Of a stretch of DNA of 64,000 bases, positions 19,170-33,127 are shown one piece after another. Below the pieces are notes generated by a model. The model saw only the letters and a list, made by a program, of their open reading frames with translations. It did not search any database and was not told where the DNA came from. The DNA is from Halomonas sp. M20. Lineage in GTDB: Bacteria; Pseudomonadota; Gammaproteobacteria; Pseudomonadales; Halomonadaceae. Positions within the stretch are counted from its first letter, which is position 1, and each line of letters opens with the position of its first letter. The stretch covers positions 558,001 to 622,000 of the forward strand of contig NZ_JACNMQ010000002.1 of NCBI RefSeq assembly GCF_020622265.1. The letters run 5' to 3'. A program made the translations under genes and the position numbers.

Positions 19170-20657
19170 TCATTGGTTTGTTGTGTCAGGCAAGACAATG
19201 CCCAACTCTTCCCAGCGTGCATCGACGCCTTCCTTGACCGCAGCGTCCATGGTAATCGGCACACCCCACTCGCGATCGGTCTCGCCGGGCCATTTGTCGG
19301 TCGCATCCATTCCCATTTTCGATCCTAGACCGGCCACGGGGGAAGCGAAATCAAGGTAATCGATCGGCGTATTCTCGACCATCACCGTATCACGAGCCGG
19401 GTCCATGCGGGTGGTGATAGCCCAGATCACATCCTCCCAGCGCCGTGCATCCACGTCGTCGTCCAGCACGATCACGAACTTGGTGTACATGAACTGGCGC
19501 AGGAAGCTCCACACGCCCATCATCACCCGCTTGGCATGGCCAGGGTACTGTTTCTTCATGGTCACTACCGCCATGCGATAGGAGCAACCTTCCGGCGGCA
19601 GGTAGAAATCAACGATCTCGGGAAACTGCTTGCGCAGGATCGGCACGAACACTTCGTTCAATGCCAGGCCGAGAATCGCCGGCTCGTCCGGCGGACGCCC
19701 GGTATAGGTAGAATGATAGATCGGATCGCGACGATGGGTGATGCGCTCGACGGTGAATACCGGAAAGGTCTCCACTTCGTTGTAGTAGCCGGTGTGATCG
19801 CCATAAGGGCCTTCCGGTGCGGTATCGTCAGGGTAAATGAAGCCTTCCAGCACGATCTCGCTGGACGCCGGCACCTGAAGATCCGCATGCCCACACTTGA
19901 CCAGCTCGGTGCGCGAGCCGCGCAGCAAGCCGGCAAATGCATACTCCGACAGTGTATCCGGCACCGGCGTGACCGCGCCGAGGATGGTCGCTGGATCGGC
20001 GCCCAGGGCTACCGCCACGGGAAAGGGCTCGCCGGGATGCGCTTCGCACCACTCCTTGAAATCCAGCGCCCCGCCGCGGTGGGAGAGCCAGCGCATGATC
20101 AGGCGATTCCGAGAAAGCTTCTGCTGACGATAGATTCCCAGATTCTGGCGCTCCTTGTGCGGCCCCTTGGTCACCACCAGGGCCCAGGTCACCAGCGGCG
20201 CTACATCACCGGGCCAACAGTGCTGAATGGGAATGCGATCGAGATCGACCTCGTCACCCTCGAGCACTACCTCCTGCACCGGAGCGCGCCTGATCGTCTT
20301 CGGCCCCATGCTCATCACCTGACGAAAGACCGGCAGCTTGTCCAGCGCATCGCGAAAGCCCTTGGGCGGCTCCGGCTCCTTGAGAAACGCCAGCAGTTCG
20401 CCCACTTCGCGCAGCGCGGCCACCGAGTCCTGGCCCATGCCCAGCGCCACTCGCTTCGGCGTGCCGAACAGATTGCCCAGCACCGGCATGTCATGGCCCT
20501 TGACGTTCTCGAACAGCAACGCCGGCCCGCCGGCGCGCAGAGTACGATCGCAGATCTCGGTGATTTCCAGGTACGGGTCGACCTCGGCGGAGACGCGCTG
20601 GAGCTCGCCGGATTTCTCCAGCGCCGCGATGAACTCACGCAGATCCTTGTATTTCAT
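19170..20657 (-). CDS. ubiD: 4-hydroxy-3-polyprenylbenzoate decarboxylase UbiD
   Basis: Prenyl-FMN-dependent decarboxylase of ubiquinone biosynthesis. The ATG at 20657 gives [20 protein letters not shown] and 495 residues (E. coli 497); the open frame further upstream is not needed. Conserved segments are [32 protein letters not shown] and the active-site region [32 protein letters not shown] and DATDKWPGE near the C-terminus complete the family pattern. It is convergent with nothing and lies downstream of rho, separated by a strong hairpin. Confidence 0.96.
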   Translation of the reverse strand: MKYKDLREFIAALEKSGELQRVSAEVDPYLEITEICDRTLRAGGPALLFENVKGHDMPVLGNLFGTPKRVALGMGQDSVAALREVGELLAFLKEPEPPKGFRDALDKLPVFRQVMSMGPKTIRRAPVQEVVLEGDEVDLDRIPIQHCWPGDVAPLVTWALVVTKGPHKERQNLGIYRQQKLSRNRLIMRWLSHRGGALDFKEWCEAHPGEPFPVAVALGADPATILGAVTPVPDTLSEYAFAGLLRGSRTELVKCGHADLQVPASSEIVLEGFIYPDDTAPEGPYGDHTGYYNEVETFPVFTVERITHRRDPIYHSTYTGRPPDEPAILGLALNEVFVPILRKQFPEIVDFYLPPEGCSYRMAVVTMKKQYPGHAKRVMMGVWSFLRQFMYTKFVIVLDDDVDARRWEDVIWAITTRMDPARDTVMVENTPIDYLDFASPVAGLGSKMGMDATDKWPGETDREWGVPITMDAAVKEGVDARWEELGIVLPDTTNQ

Positions 20658-20680
20658 GCGATTACCATCTCCCGAACGAC

Positions 20681-20711
20681 AGAAGGGGCAGCATAGCATG
20701 CCGCCCCTTCT
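20681..20711 (-). terminator. Hairpin terminator after rho
   Basis: Inverted repeat AGAAGGGGC / GCCCCTTCT (9 bp) extended inside by GCAT / ATGC around a 3-base loop. It lies between the rho stop codon and the ubiD start. There is no long T-run on the minus strand, so termination may be partial. Confidence 0.5.
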
Positions 20712-20747
20712 TTCACTGCCTGGCTAACTGATACGATCCTGGATGGA

Positions 20748-22007
20748 TCAGCGGCGTTTCATTGCTTCGAAAAACTCAAGATTCGTCTTGGTATCTTTCA
20801 GACGATCGATCAGGAATTCCGTGGCCGCGGTATCGTCCATCGGATGCAGCAGCTTGCGCAGGATCCACATGCGCTGCATTTCGTCTTCCGAGGCGATCAG
20901 GTCCTCGCGGCGGGTGCCGGAGCGGCGGATGTTGAGTGCCGGGTAGACGCGCTTCTCCGCCAGCTTGCGGTCAAGGTGGGCTTCCATGTTGCCGGTTCCC
21001 TTGAACTCCTCGAAGATCACTTCATCCATCTTCGAACCGGTATCGACCAGCGCGGTGGCAAGAATGGTCAGGCTGCCGCCCTCCTCGATATTACGCGCGG
21101 CACCGAAGAAACGCTTGGGCTTCTCCAGCGCGTGGGCATCGACACCACCGGTAAGCACCTTGCCGGAAGAAGGCACCACGGTGTTGTAGGCCCGGGCCAG
21201 ACGCGTGATGGAGTCGAGCAGGATGACCACGTCCTTCTTGTGTTCCACCAGACGCTTGGCCTTTTCGATGACCATCTCGGCAACCTGCACGTGGCGCGCG
21301 GGAGGCTCATCGAAGGTCGAGGCAACCACCTCGCCACGCACGGTGCGGGACATCTCGGTCACTTCTTCCGGGCGCTCGTCGATGAGTAGCACGATCAGAT
21401 GGCACTCGGGATTGTTGCGGGTGATCGAGGTGGCGATGTTCTGCAACATCAACGTCTTGCCCGCCTTGGGCGGTGACACGATCAAGCCCCGCTGCCCCTT
21501 ACCGATGGGCGCGGTAAGGTCGATGATACGAGACGTTAGATCCTCGGTGGAGCCATTGCCGATTTCCATGAACATGCGTTCCTGAGGAAACAGCGGCGTG
21601 AGGTTCTCGAAAAGTATCTTGTGCTTGGCGTTCTCGGGCTTATCGAAGTTGATCTGATTGACCTTCAATAGCGCGAAGTAACGCTCGCCCTCCTTGGGGG
21701 GGCGAATCTTGCCAGCGATGGAATCGCCCTTGCGCAGATTGAAGCGACGTATCTGGGAGGGCGACACATAGATATCGTCGGGTCCCGCAAGATAGGAGCT
21801 ATCCGAGCTACGAAGGAAGCCGAAGCCATCCTGGAGAATTTCCAGCACGCCATCGCCATAGATGTCTTCACCGCTCTTGGCATGCTTCTTCAAAATGGCA
21901 AAGATAATATCTTGCTTGCGGGAGCGGGCCAGATTATCGATACCCATCTGCTGAGTGATTTCCAGCAGTTCCGGCACGGTCTTTTGCTTGAGTTCGGTAA
22001 GATTCAT
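20748..22007 (-). CDS. rho: Transcription termination factor Rho
   Basis: Hexameric RNA-dependent ATPase that terminates transcription. It has 419 residues, the same as E. coli. The N-terminal [17 protein letters not shown] and the RNA-binding cold-shock-like domain ([22 protein letters not shown]) are followed by the ATPase core: Walker A in [15 protein letters not shown], Walker [18 protein letters not shown], the Q-loop [18 protein letters not shown] and the R-loop [20 protein letters not shown]. It lies downstream of the thioredoxin gene on the same strand, the trxA-rho order known from enterobacteria and pseudomonads. Confidence 0.98.
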   Translation of the reverse strand: MNLTELKQKTVPELLEITQQMGIDNLARSRKQDIIFAILKKHAKSGEDIYGDGVLEILQDGFGFLRSSDSSYLAGPDDIYVSPSQIRRFNLRKGDSIAGKIRPPKEGERYFALLKVNQINFDKPENAKHKILFENLTPLFPQERMFMEIGNGSTEDLTSRIIDLTAPIGKGQRGLIVSPPKAGKTLMLQNIATSITRNNPECHLIVLLIDERPEEVTEMSRTVRGEVVASTFDEPPARHVQVAEMVIEKAKRLVEHKKDVVILLDSITRLARAYNTVVPSSGKVLTGGVDAHALEKPKRFFGAARNIEEGGSLTILATALVDTGSKMDEVIFEEFKGTGNMEAHLDRKLAEKRVYPALNIRRSGTRREDLIASEDEMQRMWILRKLLHPMDDTAATEFLIDRLKDTKTNLEFFEAMKRR

Positions 22008-22357
22008 CGGTTTGTTCAGAAATTGCTCTTGTCAGCGTGGCGGCGTGCGCCGGAATAGGACAGGAGGCGGTGTTATACGCCGCACAATGCGTTCAGAGCC
22101 CTGAGGGTTTTCGCTTGCCAATAGACTCACAGGATGGCGACTCCACAAGGAGTCCAAGAATGCTATCGGTATCGAGAAAGGCGCTGTTCTTGTCGCCTGA
22201 TATCATTCAAGTTCGACCGATATATCGGATGCGAAGATTGAAATCAGTGGGCTACTGACGACTTGGAAATTGATCACGTTTTGCGATCGAAAAAATATTC
22301 GGAACAGGCGAATGCTTCGATGGTAGTTAAGCTCCGCGTCAAACGCAAGCCCTGTCG
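22008..22357 (-). other. rho leader / trx-rho intergenic region, no gene seen
   Basis: 350 bp without a convincing ORF. It contains a perfect 12 bp palindrome CCGATATATCGG at 22217-22228 and, nearer rho, a TATAAC hexamer on the minus strand around 22073-22078 without a clear -35 partner. A long untranslated leader would fit the autoregulation of rho known in E. coli, but I see no specific structure to prove it. Confidence 0.35.
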
Positions 22358-22690
22358 TCAATGTATTGAAGCAATCAAGGCCTCGAGCTGCTCTTCGCTT
22401 ATGGCCCCCACCCGGGATGCTTCCAGATCGCCATCGACGAACAGTAGCAGCGTAGGCATGCCGCGCACATTGTACTTGAGTGTCGCTTCGGGGTAGCGGT
22501 CGATATCGACGAGATAGCAACGGCACTGGGGGCCCTGCCGCTCCATCACTCTATCCAGACGTGGCGTCAACGCCTGGCACGGCGCGCACCAGTCCGCCAT
22601 GAACACGACGAGAGTGGCGCCTGGGAGCGTAAGCACATCCTCCAGAGCCGTCTCGGAAAGCCATTCCAGGGCATTGCTCGTCTTTTCCAT
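22358..22690 (-). CDS. trxA: Thioredoxin-family protein
   Basis: Thiol-disulfide oxidoreductase of 110 residues with the active site WCAPC in VVFMADWCAPCQALTPRLD, the cis-proline region NVRGMPTLLLFVDGD, and a C-terminal helix. It is a canonical single-domain thioredoxin in length and motif, positioned before rho as trxA usually is. The sequence around the active site (MADWCAPCQALTPRL rather than WAEWCGPCK) diverges from the classical Gly-Pro form, so it could be a paralogue of the main thioredoxin. It is divergent from ppx. Confidence 0.85.
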   Translation of the reverse strand: MEKTSNALEWLSETALEDVLTLPGATLVVFMADWCAPCQALTPRLDRVMERQGPQCRCYLVDIDRYPEATLKYNVRGMPTLLLFVDGDLEASRVGAISEEQLEALIASIH

Positions 22691-22800
22691 ACTCGGGATT
22701 GCCTTTTTTATTGCGCAGTATCATTGAACGATGCACGTGCATAATTGACAAGCTCCATGGAGCCCAGCAACCTGACACCATTATCACATAGGGACGACTC

Positions 22801-24330
22801 ATGCGCAGGACGCCACAGGCCGACGCAGGGCAGCTACGACGTCTGGCAGCCATCGATCTAGGCTCCAATAGCTTTCATCTGTTAGTTGCAAATTATGAGA
22901 ATGACCAATTGCAGGTCGTCGCCAAGCTGGGCGAGAAAGTACAACTGGCCGCCGGTATCGATGATAACGGGAACCTCAGCGAAGACGCCATGCAGCGTGC
23001 GCTTGATTGCCTGACGCGTTTCGTCACCTATATCGAAGATATTGCCTCACCCGACTTGCGTATCGTCGGCACCAATGCCCTACGTGTCGCTTACAACAGC
23101 CATGTCTTGATCGAACGTGCCGAAGCATTGCTCGGGCACGAGATTGAGATCATCGCCGGACGTGAAGAAGCCCGCTTGATCTATCTTGGTGCAGCTCATG
23201 CTCTGGCGGACGTTTACGGTAAGCGGTTGATCGTGGATATCGGAGGTGGCTCGACGGAGCTCATTATCGGGGAGCGTTTCGAACCCCTGGCTTTGGAAAG
23301 CCTGCATATGGGCTGTGTTACCTATACCCGTCGTTTTTTTGGCGAAGGGAATATCACCGAGAAACATTTTCGTCAGGCCGAGCTGGCCGCGCTGTCCGAA
23401 CTAGCCAATATTCGTCGTCCCTACCTTGAGCTCGGCTGGTCCGACCCGATTGGCTCGAGCGGTACGGTCAAGGCCATCGCCTCGATTCTCAACGCCAGCG
23501 GCGATAGTCCGGAAGGGTTGATCCGTGTGGATGGACTGCGCGCCTTGCGTGACAGGGTCATCAAGCAAAAGCGGCTCGACAAGGTCGCCATGGAGGGGTT
23601 GAAGGAAGATCGCGCCAGAGTCTTTCCAGCGGGCCTGGCTATCTTGTGCGCGATCTTCGAGGCTTTCGACCTGACCTACATGCGCTACTCGGATGGCGCC
23701 TTGCGCGATGGTGTGCTTTACGACGTCGTTGGCCGCAACACTCCTGAAGACTCCCGCCTCAAGACTCTATACGGTCTACAGCGCCGTTATTCCGTCGATA
23801 CGCGCCAAGCCGCCAACGTCGCAAGCAGTGCCGCAACGGCTTTCGATCAGGTACGAGAGGCGTGGCAGCTTGGAGATGTGCAACATCAATTCCTAACCTG
23901 GGGTGCCTGGCTACATGAGCTGGGGCTGGCCGTGTCCCATAGCAAGTTTCATCGCCATGGCGCCTATCTAATCGAAAACTCGGATTTGCCCGGCTTCTCG
24001 CGCCCAGAGCAGCGCGCGCTGGCTTTTCTGGCTCTTGCGCATCGGCGTAAATTCCCACACAAGGAGCTTGCGACCCAGCCTGCCTCGATTCGCTTGCGCT
24101 ATGCCAGGCTGTCACGCTTGTTGCGCCTGGCGGTCATTTTCAATCACTCACGTCCAGAGCAGCCCATCCGGGACTTTACCTTGCATGTCGAAGGTGAGGC
24201 CTTGCATCTTTCATTATCCGAGGAGTTGGCGGAGCGAACGCTGCTTCTCGACGATCTCCGACAGGAAAGGCGATATCAAAAAGCCGCAGGCTTCGTGCTG
24301 GAAGTCAGTCAACTCGCCGAAGCAGTGTGA
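22801..24330 (+). CDS. ppx: Exopolyphosphatase
   Basis: Releases phosphate processively from polyphosphate, opposing PPK1. It has 509 residues (E. coli Ppx 513) of the actin/Hsp70-like Ppx/GppA family. Features are the N-terminal phosphate-binding loop LAAIDLGSNSFHLLVANY, the second domain signature LIVDIGGGSTELIIG, GSSGTVKAIASI, and a C-terminal HD-like domain (ELGLAVSHSKFHRHGAYLI). The last 22 bases overlap the 3' end of the convergent tilS gene. Ppx rather than GppA is supported by the length and the neighbouring rho/trxA context. Confidence 0.94.
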   Translation: MRRTPQADAGQLRRLAAIDLGSNSFHLLVANYENDQLQVVAKLGEKVQLAAGIDDNGNLSEDAMQRALDCLTRFVTYIEDIASPDLRIVGTNALRVAYNSHVLIERAEALLGHEIEIIAGREEARLIYLGAAHALADVYGKRLIVDIGGGSTELIIGERFEPLALESLHMGCVTYTRRFFGEGNITEKHFRQAELAALSELANIRRPYLELGWSDPIGSSGTVKAIASILNASGDSPEGLIRVDGLRALRDRVIKQKRLDKVAMEGLKEDRARVFPAGLAILCAIFEAFDLTYMRYSDGALRDGVLYDVVGRNTPEDSRLKTLYGLQRRYSVDTRQAANVASSAATAFDQVREAWQLGDVQHQFLTWGAWLHELGLAVSHSKFHRHGAYLIENSDLPGFSRPEQRALAFLALAHRRKFPHKELATQPASIRLRYARLSRLLRLAVIFNHSRPEQPIRDFTLHVEGEALHLSLSEELAERTLLLDDLRQERRYQKAAGFVLEVSQLAEAV

Positions 24331-25583
24331 TCGGTTTGCCACCAGCCCGGCGCCGTGGCAATACCCAACACCGCCACCAGCGTGCCATCGTGCCAAGCCA
24401 ATAACTGCTGAGGGCGTTGCCAGGGAGGAACGGCCGCCTCTTGAAGCAGTCGCTTGACGTCTCGCCGACCCCGCCCGGTAACCGTCAACGCCTCTCCGCC
24501 CCGGCGCAAGGTCAATGTCAGCAGATCACCGAATGCCTCGTCACTGGGCCTGAGGCTCTGCTCGACGCGCCCGACCGGCGTCATCAACCCGGCACGTCCG
24601 TCCCATTCGCACTGCCAATCTATCGGCGGCTCTATGACGGGTGCTTGCAGAAAGAGTCCGCCTTGCCAGCAGCGGGCCTCAGCACCGGGCCACTCGATCT
24701 TCATTTGAGCATCCTGGCGGACATTGAGCTGGGCAAGCAGCGTCTGTAAACGCGCTAGCGGCGGCGTTGATAAACCAAGGCGTTGGCAAGCATAGCGAAC
24801 CAGCAATCGTTGGCGCGGTTCGGACAGCTCGCGAAGCGGCTTGATCTGAAGACAGTGAGGCGTATCGCCTACCCCATGAAGATCCAGCGCCGCCAACTCA
24901 TCGAGCAGCGAATCTGCCTCGCTGCTCAAGCGCGCACTCTGGGCCAGCAGATGGGGGGCCTTGGGCCAACGAGACACCAATACCGGCATGACCCGCCGGC
25001 GCAGGAAATTGCGATCGAAGGCGGTATCCGCGTTGGTGGGATCTTCAATCCATTCGACCTCCAGCGCCTGAGCCTGCTCTTCGAGAACACTGCGAGGGCA
25101 GTCCAGCAATGGCCTTTCTACTGTTCTGCCCTGCCACTCACGCCTTGCCGGCATGCCGGAAAGACCTCTGACGCCGCTGCCCCGCAGCGCGGCCAGCAGC
25201 AGCGTCTCGGCCTGATCGTCCGCGTGCTGGGCAAGCCACAGCGACTCACCAGCCCTCACTCGACGCGCGAAAGCCTTGTAGCGTGCTTCTCGAGCCGCCG
25301 CCTCGATCCCCTGACCGCCCTGTTCGACCTGCACCTGCTCGATGAAAAGCGGCACACCAAGACACCCACACAGCTTGCGACAATGCTGCTCGAAATCGAT
25401 GGCCGCGGGCTGCAGGCCGTGATTGACATGCAGAGCGTAGATAGATCGAGGAGAACGATAGGCAGCCTGCACTGCCAGCGTCAGCAGCAGGCAGGAATCC
25501 AGCCCGCCGGACAGGGCGATCCAGACGGGTTGGTTCGAGGGTGTGTCCCCGAGGGCACCATCGATCAGGGTCTGAAGCGGCAT
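24309..25583 (-). CDS. tilS: tRNA(Ile)-lysidine synthase
   Basis: ATP-dependent enzyme that converts C34 of the CAU-anticodon tRNA(Ile) to lysidine, so that it reads AUA. It has 424 residues. The PP-loop SGGLDS lies in WIALSGGLDSCLLL near residue 25; HVNHGLQ, AREARYKAF and LAQHADDQAETLLL follow in the catalytic domain. IEDPTNADTAFDRNFLRRRVMPVL is a conserved TilS stretch. The C-terminal half carries the tRNA-binding domain (TVTGRGRRDVKRLLQEAAVP, split around residue 385). It lies 6 bp after accA, with the order dnaE-accA-tilS as in other gammaproteobacteria. Confidence 0.95.
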   Translation of the reverse strand: MPLQTLIDGALGDTPSNQPVWIALSGGLDSCLLLTLAVQAAYRSPRSIYALHVNHGLQPAAIDFEQHCRKLCGCLGVPLFIEQVQVEQGGQGIEAAAREARYKAFARRVRAGESLWLAQHADDQAETLLLAALRGSGVRGLSGMPARREWQGRTVERPLLDCPRSVLEEQAQALEVEWIEDPTNADTAFDRNFLRRRVMPVLVSRWPKAPHLLAQSARLSSEADSLLDELAALDLHGVGDTPHCLQIKPLRELSEPRQRLLVRYACQRLGLSTPPLARLQTLLAQLNVRQDAQMKIEWPGAEARCWQGGLFLQAPVIEPPIDWQCEWDGRAGLMTPVGRVEQSLRPSDEAFGDLLTLTLRRGGEALTVTGRGRRDVKRLLQEAAVPPWQRPQQLLAWHDGTLVAVLGIATAPGWWQTDHTASAS

Positions 25584-25589
25584 GGCGCC

Positions 25590-26543
25590 TTACGCCGGCG
25601 CTCCATAACTCATGAGACGTTCGTAACGTCTTTCCAGCAACACCTCTGTCTCCATCCCCTGCAAACGCTCAAGGCTTGCCAGAAGTTTTTCCTTGATGCG
25701 ATCCGCTGTGACCTGCGGGTAGCGATGCGCCCCGCCCAACGGCTCGTCGATCAATGTATCGACGAAACCCAGCTCCTTGAGGCGTTCGGCGGTGATGCCC
25801 ATGGCCTGAGCCGCATCCGAGGCCTTTTCAGCGCTCTTCCACAGGATTGAGGCACAGCCTTCCGGAGAGATGACCGAGTAGGTCGAGTATTGCAGCATCT
25901 GAAGCTCATCGCAGACCCCGATGGCCAAGGCGCCACCGGAGCCCCCTTCGCCAACGACAGTGGCAACAATGGGCGTTTTCAGACGCGACATGACTGCCAG
26001 GTTATAGGCGATTGCTTCGGACTGGCCGCGCTCTTCGGCGCCGATACCGGGATAAGCCCCCGGTGTGTCGATGAAGGTCAGCACCGGCATCTTGAAGCGT
26101 TCGGCCATTTCCATCAAACGACAGGCTTTGCGGTAACCCTCCGGCCGTGGCATGCCGAAGTTGCGGCTCACCTTGTCGCGTACGGTACGACCCTTCTGAT
26201 GACCGATGACCATCACCGGCTTGTCATCCAGCCGCGCGATTCCACCCACGATGGCAGCATCGTCGGCAAAATGACGATCGCCATGCAGCTCATCGAAATC
26301 GCTGAAAATAGTTTCGAGGTAATCGAGGGTATAAGGACGCTGCGGATGACGCGACAACTGGGATACTTGCCAAGGCGTCAGGTCGCGAAAAATCGACTCG
26401 GTGAGCTTCTTGCTCTTCTCTTCGAGCCGTGAAATCTCGTCACTGATATTGATCTTGCTGTCATTATCGACCAGCCGCAGTTCTTCAATCTTGGCCTGCA
26501 ATTCGGCGATCGGCTGTTCGAAATCCAGATAGTTGGGATTCAT
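25590..26543 (-). CDS. accA: Acetyl-CoA carboxylase carboxyltransferase subunit alpha
   Basis: Alpha subunit of the carboxyltransferase that forms malonyl-CoA for fatty acid synthesis. It has 317 residues (E. coli 319), starting [19 protein letters not shown]. Crotonase-like carboxyltransferase segments include [59 protein letters not shown] and [17 protein letters not shown] dyad-overlapped promoter lies 130 bp upstream. Confidence 0.97.
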   Translation of the reverse strand: MNPNYLDFEQPIAELQAKIEELRLVDNDSKINISDEISRLEEKSKKLTESIFRDLTPWQVSQLSRHPQRPYTLDYLETIFSDFDELHGDRHFADDAAIVGGIARLDDKPVMVIGHQKGRTVRDKVSRNFGMPRPEGYRKACRLMEMAERFKMPVLTFIDTPGAYPGIGAEERGQSEAIAYNLAVMSRLKTPIVATVVGEGGSGGALAIGVCDELQMLQYSTYSVISPEGCASILWKSAEKASDAAQAMGITAERLKELGFVDTLIDEPLGGAHRYPQVTADRIKEKLLASLERLQGMETEVLLERRYERLMSYGAPA

Positions 26544-26954
26544 GGCACATCTGCTTGTTGAAATAGGCAGCCGGCATCATTGGCTGTGAGTCATATCCCT
26601 GTAACCCCATACATCCACGCTTATGGCTAGCTGTCTATATGGTTATACACTTTTATGGCTCGCTGTAGGTGCGCATTATCGCACCTTGACTCAATGACGC
26701 AAGACAAGGGTATGCAGTAAGGCAAACGTCGATAACCCCTAATTGCTTGACTTGTAGAGCATGGACGGTGGCAGGTTGGAGCGAAGGTCTTTTGCCATGG
26801 CCGGAAAAAGCTCCATGCAGTTCCGGCATTCCCGCCATCCATGGCGGTCAGATAGCAAAAGTAGCGCCCAAGGAAGGGTTCACAGCGCCTTCGCGCAGGC
26901 CTGCCACCGATCCTGGGCAATAATCAACTACGACAAATCTACGTGACACAGAGT
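26544..26954 (-). other. dnaE-accA intergenic region
   Basis: 411 bp between two co-oriented genes. The accA-proximal half carries the promoter/dyad described separately. The dnaE-proximal half holds several short inverted repeats (CCGCCAT-GG-ATGGCGG around 26846; GCCGGAA / TTCCGGC from about 26801) that could end dnaE transcription, but none has a T-run in the right place. No convincing ORF was seen on either strand. Confidence 0.4.
26668..26702 (-). promoter_or_regulatory. accA promoter with overlapping operator-like dyad
   Basis: On the minus strand, -35 TTGCGT (26702-26697), a 16-base spacer and -10 GATAAT (26680-26675). The -10 box is the centre of a perfect dyad GGTGCG-CATTAT-CGCACC (26668-26685), extended by one more pair to AGGTGCG / CGCACCT. 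A repressor bound there would block RNA polymerase. No regulator is identified. Confidence 0.45.
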
Positions 26955-30458
<3,504 letters not shown>

Positions 30459-30507
30459 AAATCGGACTCGTTGCAAAGCATGAAATCGATGCGGTTTATC
30501 GTTACGT

Positions 30508-31173
30508 CTAAAGAGTACCGAGCAGCCTTCTTACCGGCGCAAAGGAACGGCGATGCTCCGGCAGAGGCCCAAGTCGGGACAGGGCCGCCAGGTGTTCGGA
30601 GGTCGGATAGCCCTTGTGGCGTGCAAAACCATAATCAGGAAAGTGCTCATGGAGTGCCACCATCTGCGCATCCCGGGCCACCTTGGCCAGAATCGATGCG
30701 GCGCCGATCGCCGGATGCCGGGCATCGCCCTTGATCACCGCCTGCCCCGGAACATGATGCCCGGGCAGACGATTGCCGTCCACCAGCAGGTACTCGGCAG
30801 AAACCTTCAAACCGTCGATGGCTCGGCGCATGGCCAGATGCGTCGCGTGGTAGATGTTGAGTTCATCGATTTCTGAGGGGGATGCCTCCGCCACCGCAAA
30901 GGCCAGCGCCTGATGGCGAATTTCAATGTCTAGGGCCAAACGGCGTTTTTCGGTGAGCGCCTTGGAGTCGCCGAGCCCGGCGATGGGTCGCTGTGGATCG
31001 AGGATCACCGCTGCGGCGACGACCGCGCCGACCAAGGGGCCACGACCGACCTCATCGACACCGGCCAGACGTTCGCCTGTATAGTCGACGATCAGGGGAG
31101 GAAAGGCCTTGGCACCGCTACGCTTCTGCTTGGCCGATGTCTTCGTGGCCGTTTGATTCGTCTCGCTTGTCAT
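30508..31173 (-). CDS. rnhB: Ribonuclease HII
   Basis: Cleaves RNA in RNA-DNA hybrids and single ribonucleotides in DNA. It has 221 residues including a 30-residue Lys/Thr-rich N-terminal extension. The catalytic acidic residues are in the canonical [21 protein letters not shown], and [32 protein letters not shown] and [15 protein letters not shown] match the family. Its ATG overlaps the lpxB stop by 4 bases. If the internal start is used the extension would be shorter; I kept the upstream ATG because it is translationally coupled. Confidence 0.96.
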   Translation of the reverse strand: MTSETNQTATKTSAKQKRSGAKAFPPLIVDYTGERLAGVDEVGRGPLVGAVVAAAVILDPQRPIAGLGDSKALTEKRRLALDIEIRHQALAFAVAEASPSEIDELNIYHATHLAMRRAIDGLKVSAEYLLVDGNRLPGHHVPGQAVIKGDARHPAIGAASILAKVARDAQMVALHEHFPDYGFARHKGYPTSEHLAALSRLGPLPEHRRSFAPVRRLLGTL

Positions 31174-32354
31174 GCGTCGTTCTCTAGCGTCTGGGGCAAC
31201 ACTTGCACAGGAAGGGCTCGCCTATCGGCCACCGCAATCACCGCCTCCGCGGCGCGCTGGCTGGCACCCCGCTGCAGGGAAGCATGCATCGTCGCGAAGC
31301 GTCTCTCCAGTGCCTGACGGCCCTCGTCGTCCTCGAACCATACGGCCAGGTGAGCGGCGATGGCTTCTGGAGTCGCTGCCTGCTGAATCAACTCCGGCAC
31401 CAGGGTTTCCCGGGCGATCAGGTTGGGCAGCGAGATCCACTCGGTCTTGACCAGATATTGCGCCAGCCAGTGAGTCGTTGGCGCCATCTTGTAGGCTACC
31501 ACCATGGACCGATGACACAGCATCGCCTCCAGGGCCGCCGTGCCGGAGGCGAGCAGTACGGCGTCGCTTGCGATCATGGATTCGCGGGATTGGCCATCCA
31601 ATAAAAGTGTGCGATGACGCAACTGCGGATAGTCCATCAGCAGCATTTCCAGCTCCTCGCGTCGCTTAGCGGAAGCGGCGGGAATCACCAGCTGCAGCTC
31701 TTCGATACGCTCGCACAGACGTTCGGCGGCCTCGAGAAAGGTCGCGCCAAGAAATCGGATCTCGTTGGCTCGGGAGCCGGGAAGGATGGCCAGCAGGGGT
31801 GCCTCCAGGCTCAACCCCAGTGCACTGCGTGTCGCCTCACGCTCGTTGACCAATGGCATGTCATCCGCCAAGGGATGCCCAACAAAGGCGACCGGTACCT
31901 GATGACGTTCGTAGAACGCCGCTTCAAAGGGCAGGAAGGTCAGGATGGCATCCACCGACCGGGCGATCTTCTTGACTCGTCCTTGGCGCCAGGCCCACAC
32001 CGAGGGGCTGACGTAATGGGCTGTGGGAATGCCTGCTTCACGCAGCTGGTGCTCGAGCCCCAGGTTGAAATCCGGCGCATCGATGCCGACCATCACTTCC
32101 GGTTGCCAGGCCTGAGCGTCGCGCTTGAGATGACGCCGGACCTTGATGAGTTCAGGTAGATGTTTGAGCACCTCGACCAGCCCCATCACCGACAGGGTTT
32201 CCAGCGGATAAAGACTCTCGAGGCCCTCGGCGATCATGCGCGGGCCGCCAATACCGCGGAACTCGATGTTATCCTGCTGAGCTTTCAGAGCTCGCATCAA
32301 GCCGGCGCCGAGAATATCACCGGACAGCTCGCCGGCTACCAGATAGACACGCAT
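31170..32354 (-). CDS. lpxB: Lipid A disaccharide synthase
   Basis: Glycosyltransferase (family 19) that joins UDP-diacylglucosamine and lipid X to form the lipid A disaccharide at the inner membrane. It has 394 residues. The N-terminus [20 protein letters not shown] is typical, followed by [34 protein letters not shown], the nucleotide-binding [15 protein letters not shown] and [20 protein letters not shown]. It lies 2 bp after lpxA in the lpxD-fabZ-lpxA-lpxB block. Confidence 0.97.
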   Translation of the reverse strand: MRVYLVAGELSGDILGAGLMRALKAQQDNIEFRGIGGPRMIAEGLESLYPLETLSVMGLVEVLKHLPELIKVRRHLKRDAQAWQPEVMVGIDAPDFNLGLEHQLREAGIPTAHYVSPSVWAWRQGRVKKIARSVDAILTFLPFEAAFYERHQVPVAFVGHPLADDMPLVNEREATRSALGLSLEAPLLAILPGSRANEIRFLGATFLEAAERLCERIEELQLVIPAASAKRREELEMLLMDYPQLRHRTLLLDGQSRESMIASDAVLLASGTAALEAMLCHRSMVVAYKMAPTTHWLAQYLVKTEWISLPNLIARETLVPELIQQAATPEAIAAHLAVWFEDDEGRQALERRFATMHASLQRGASQRAAEAVIAVADRRALPVQVLPQTLENDA

Positions 32355-32356
32355 CC

Positions 32357-33127
32357 TTAACGCGTGATTCCCCGCGAGGACGCTTTCAATGACGCCATGA
32401 AGATATCAACCTCCGTGGGCCTATTCTCCTTCGCATCGAGTTGATCGAGCGCCTGCTCTAGGGTCAGTCCTTGACGATAGACGATCCGATAGGCATCGGT
32501 CAGTGCGTGCAATGCCTCCCGGGAAAACCCGCGGCGTTTCAGTCCCACCAGGTTCAGACCATGGGCCTGAGCCGGATGGCCGTTGACCATCAGGTAGGCA
32601 GGCACGTCCTTGGTGACGATGGAGCCACCGCCACACATGGCATGCTCCCCCACGTAACAGAACTGATGCACTGCGACCAACCCGCCCAGGATGACGAAGT
32701 TGCCGATCTTGACATGGCCGCCGAGGGTAACCTGATTGGCGAGGATGCAATCATCGCCGATCACACAATCGTGCCCGACATGGGTGTAGGCCATGAACAG
32801 ATTGCGACTGCCGATGGTGGTCACACCGCGATCCTGAACGGTGCCGCGATGCAGGGTTGCCCCCTCGCGAACGACATTGTCGTCACCCATCTCCAGACGC
32901 GTCGGCTCGCCGGCGTACTTCTTGTCCTGACAATCTTCACCCACCGATGCAAATTGAAAGATGCGTGTGCGCCGTCCCAACCGAGTCGGTCCCTTGATCA
33001 CGACATGGGGTCCGATTCGGCTTCCGGCTCCGATCTCTACATCCGGGCCAATGACGGTGAACGGCCCCACTTCGACGTCGTCCGCTAGACGTGCACCAGG
33101 GTCGACGATGGCGCTGGGATGAATCAA
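32357..33127 (-). CDS. lpxA: UDP-N-acetylglucosamine acyltransferase
   Basis: First enzyme of lipid A synthesis, transferring hydroxyacyl from ACP to UDP-GlcNAc. It has 256 residues (E. coli 262), a left-handed beta-helix of hexapeptide repeats visible from [20 protein letters not shown] onwards. The catalytic histidine lies in [20 protein letters not shown]. The C-terminal helical domain starts at [20 protein letters not shown]. Its ATG overlaps the fabZ stop (ATGA). Confidence 0.97.
   Translation of the reverse strand: MIHPSAIVDPGARLADDVEVGPFTVIGPDVEIGAGSRIGPHVVIKGPTRLGRRTRIFQFASVGEDCQDKKYAGEPTRLEMGDDNVVREGATLHRGTVQDRGVTTIGSRNLFMAYTHVGHDCVIGDDCILANQVTLGGHVKIGNFVILGGLVAVHQFCYVGEHAMCGGGSIVTKDVPAYLMVNGHPAQAHGLNLVGLKRRGFSREALHALTDAYRIVYRQGLTLEQALDQLDAKENRPTEVDIFMASLKASSRGITR

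Noticed and set aside
19536-20696. A 386-codon ORF antisense to ubiD
   Set aside because: The frame is the codon-position mirror of ubiD, is His/Arg/Gln-rich and has no domain.
24783-25850. A 355-codon ORF antisense to tilS and accA
   Set aside because: It spans two well-identified genes and their boundary, and shows no family motif.
26627-26920. A 97-codon minus-strand ORF between dnaE and accA
   Set aside because: It runs across the accA promoter region and has an amino-acid composition typical of non-coding GC-rich sequence.
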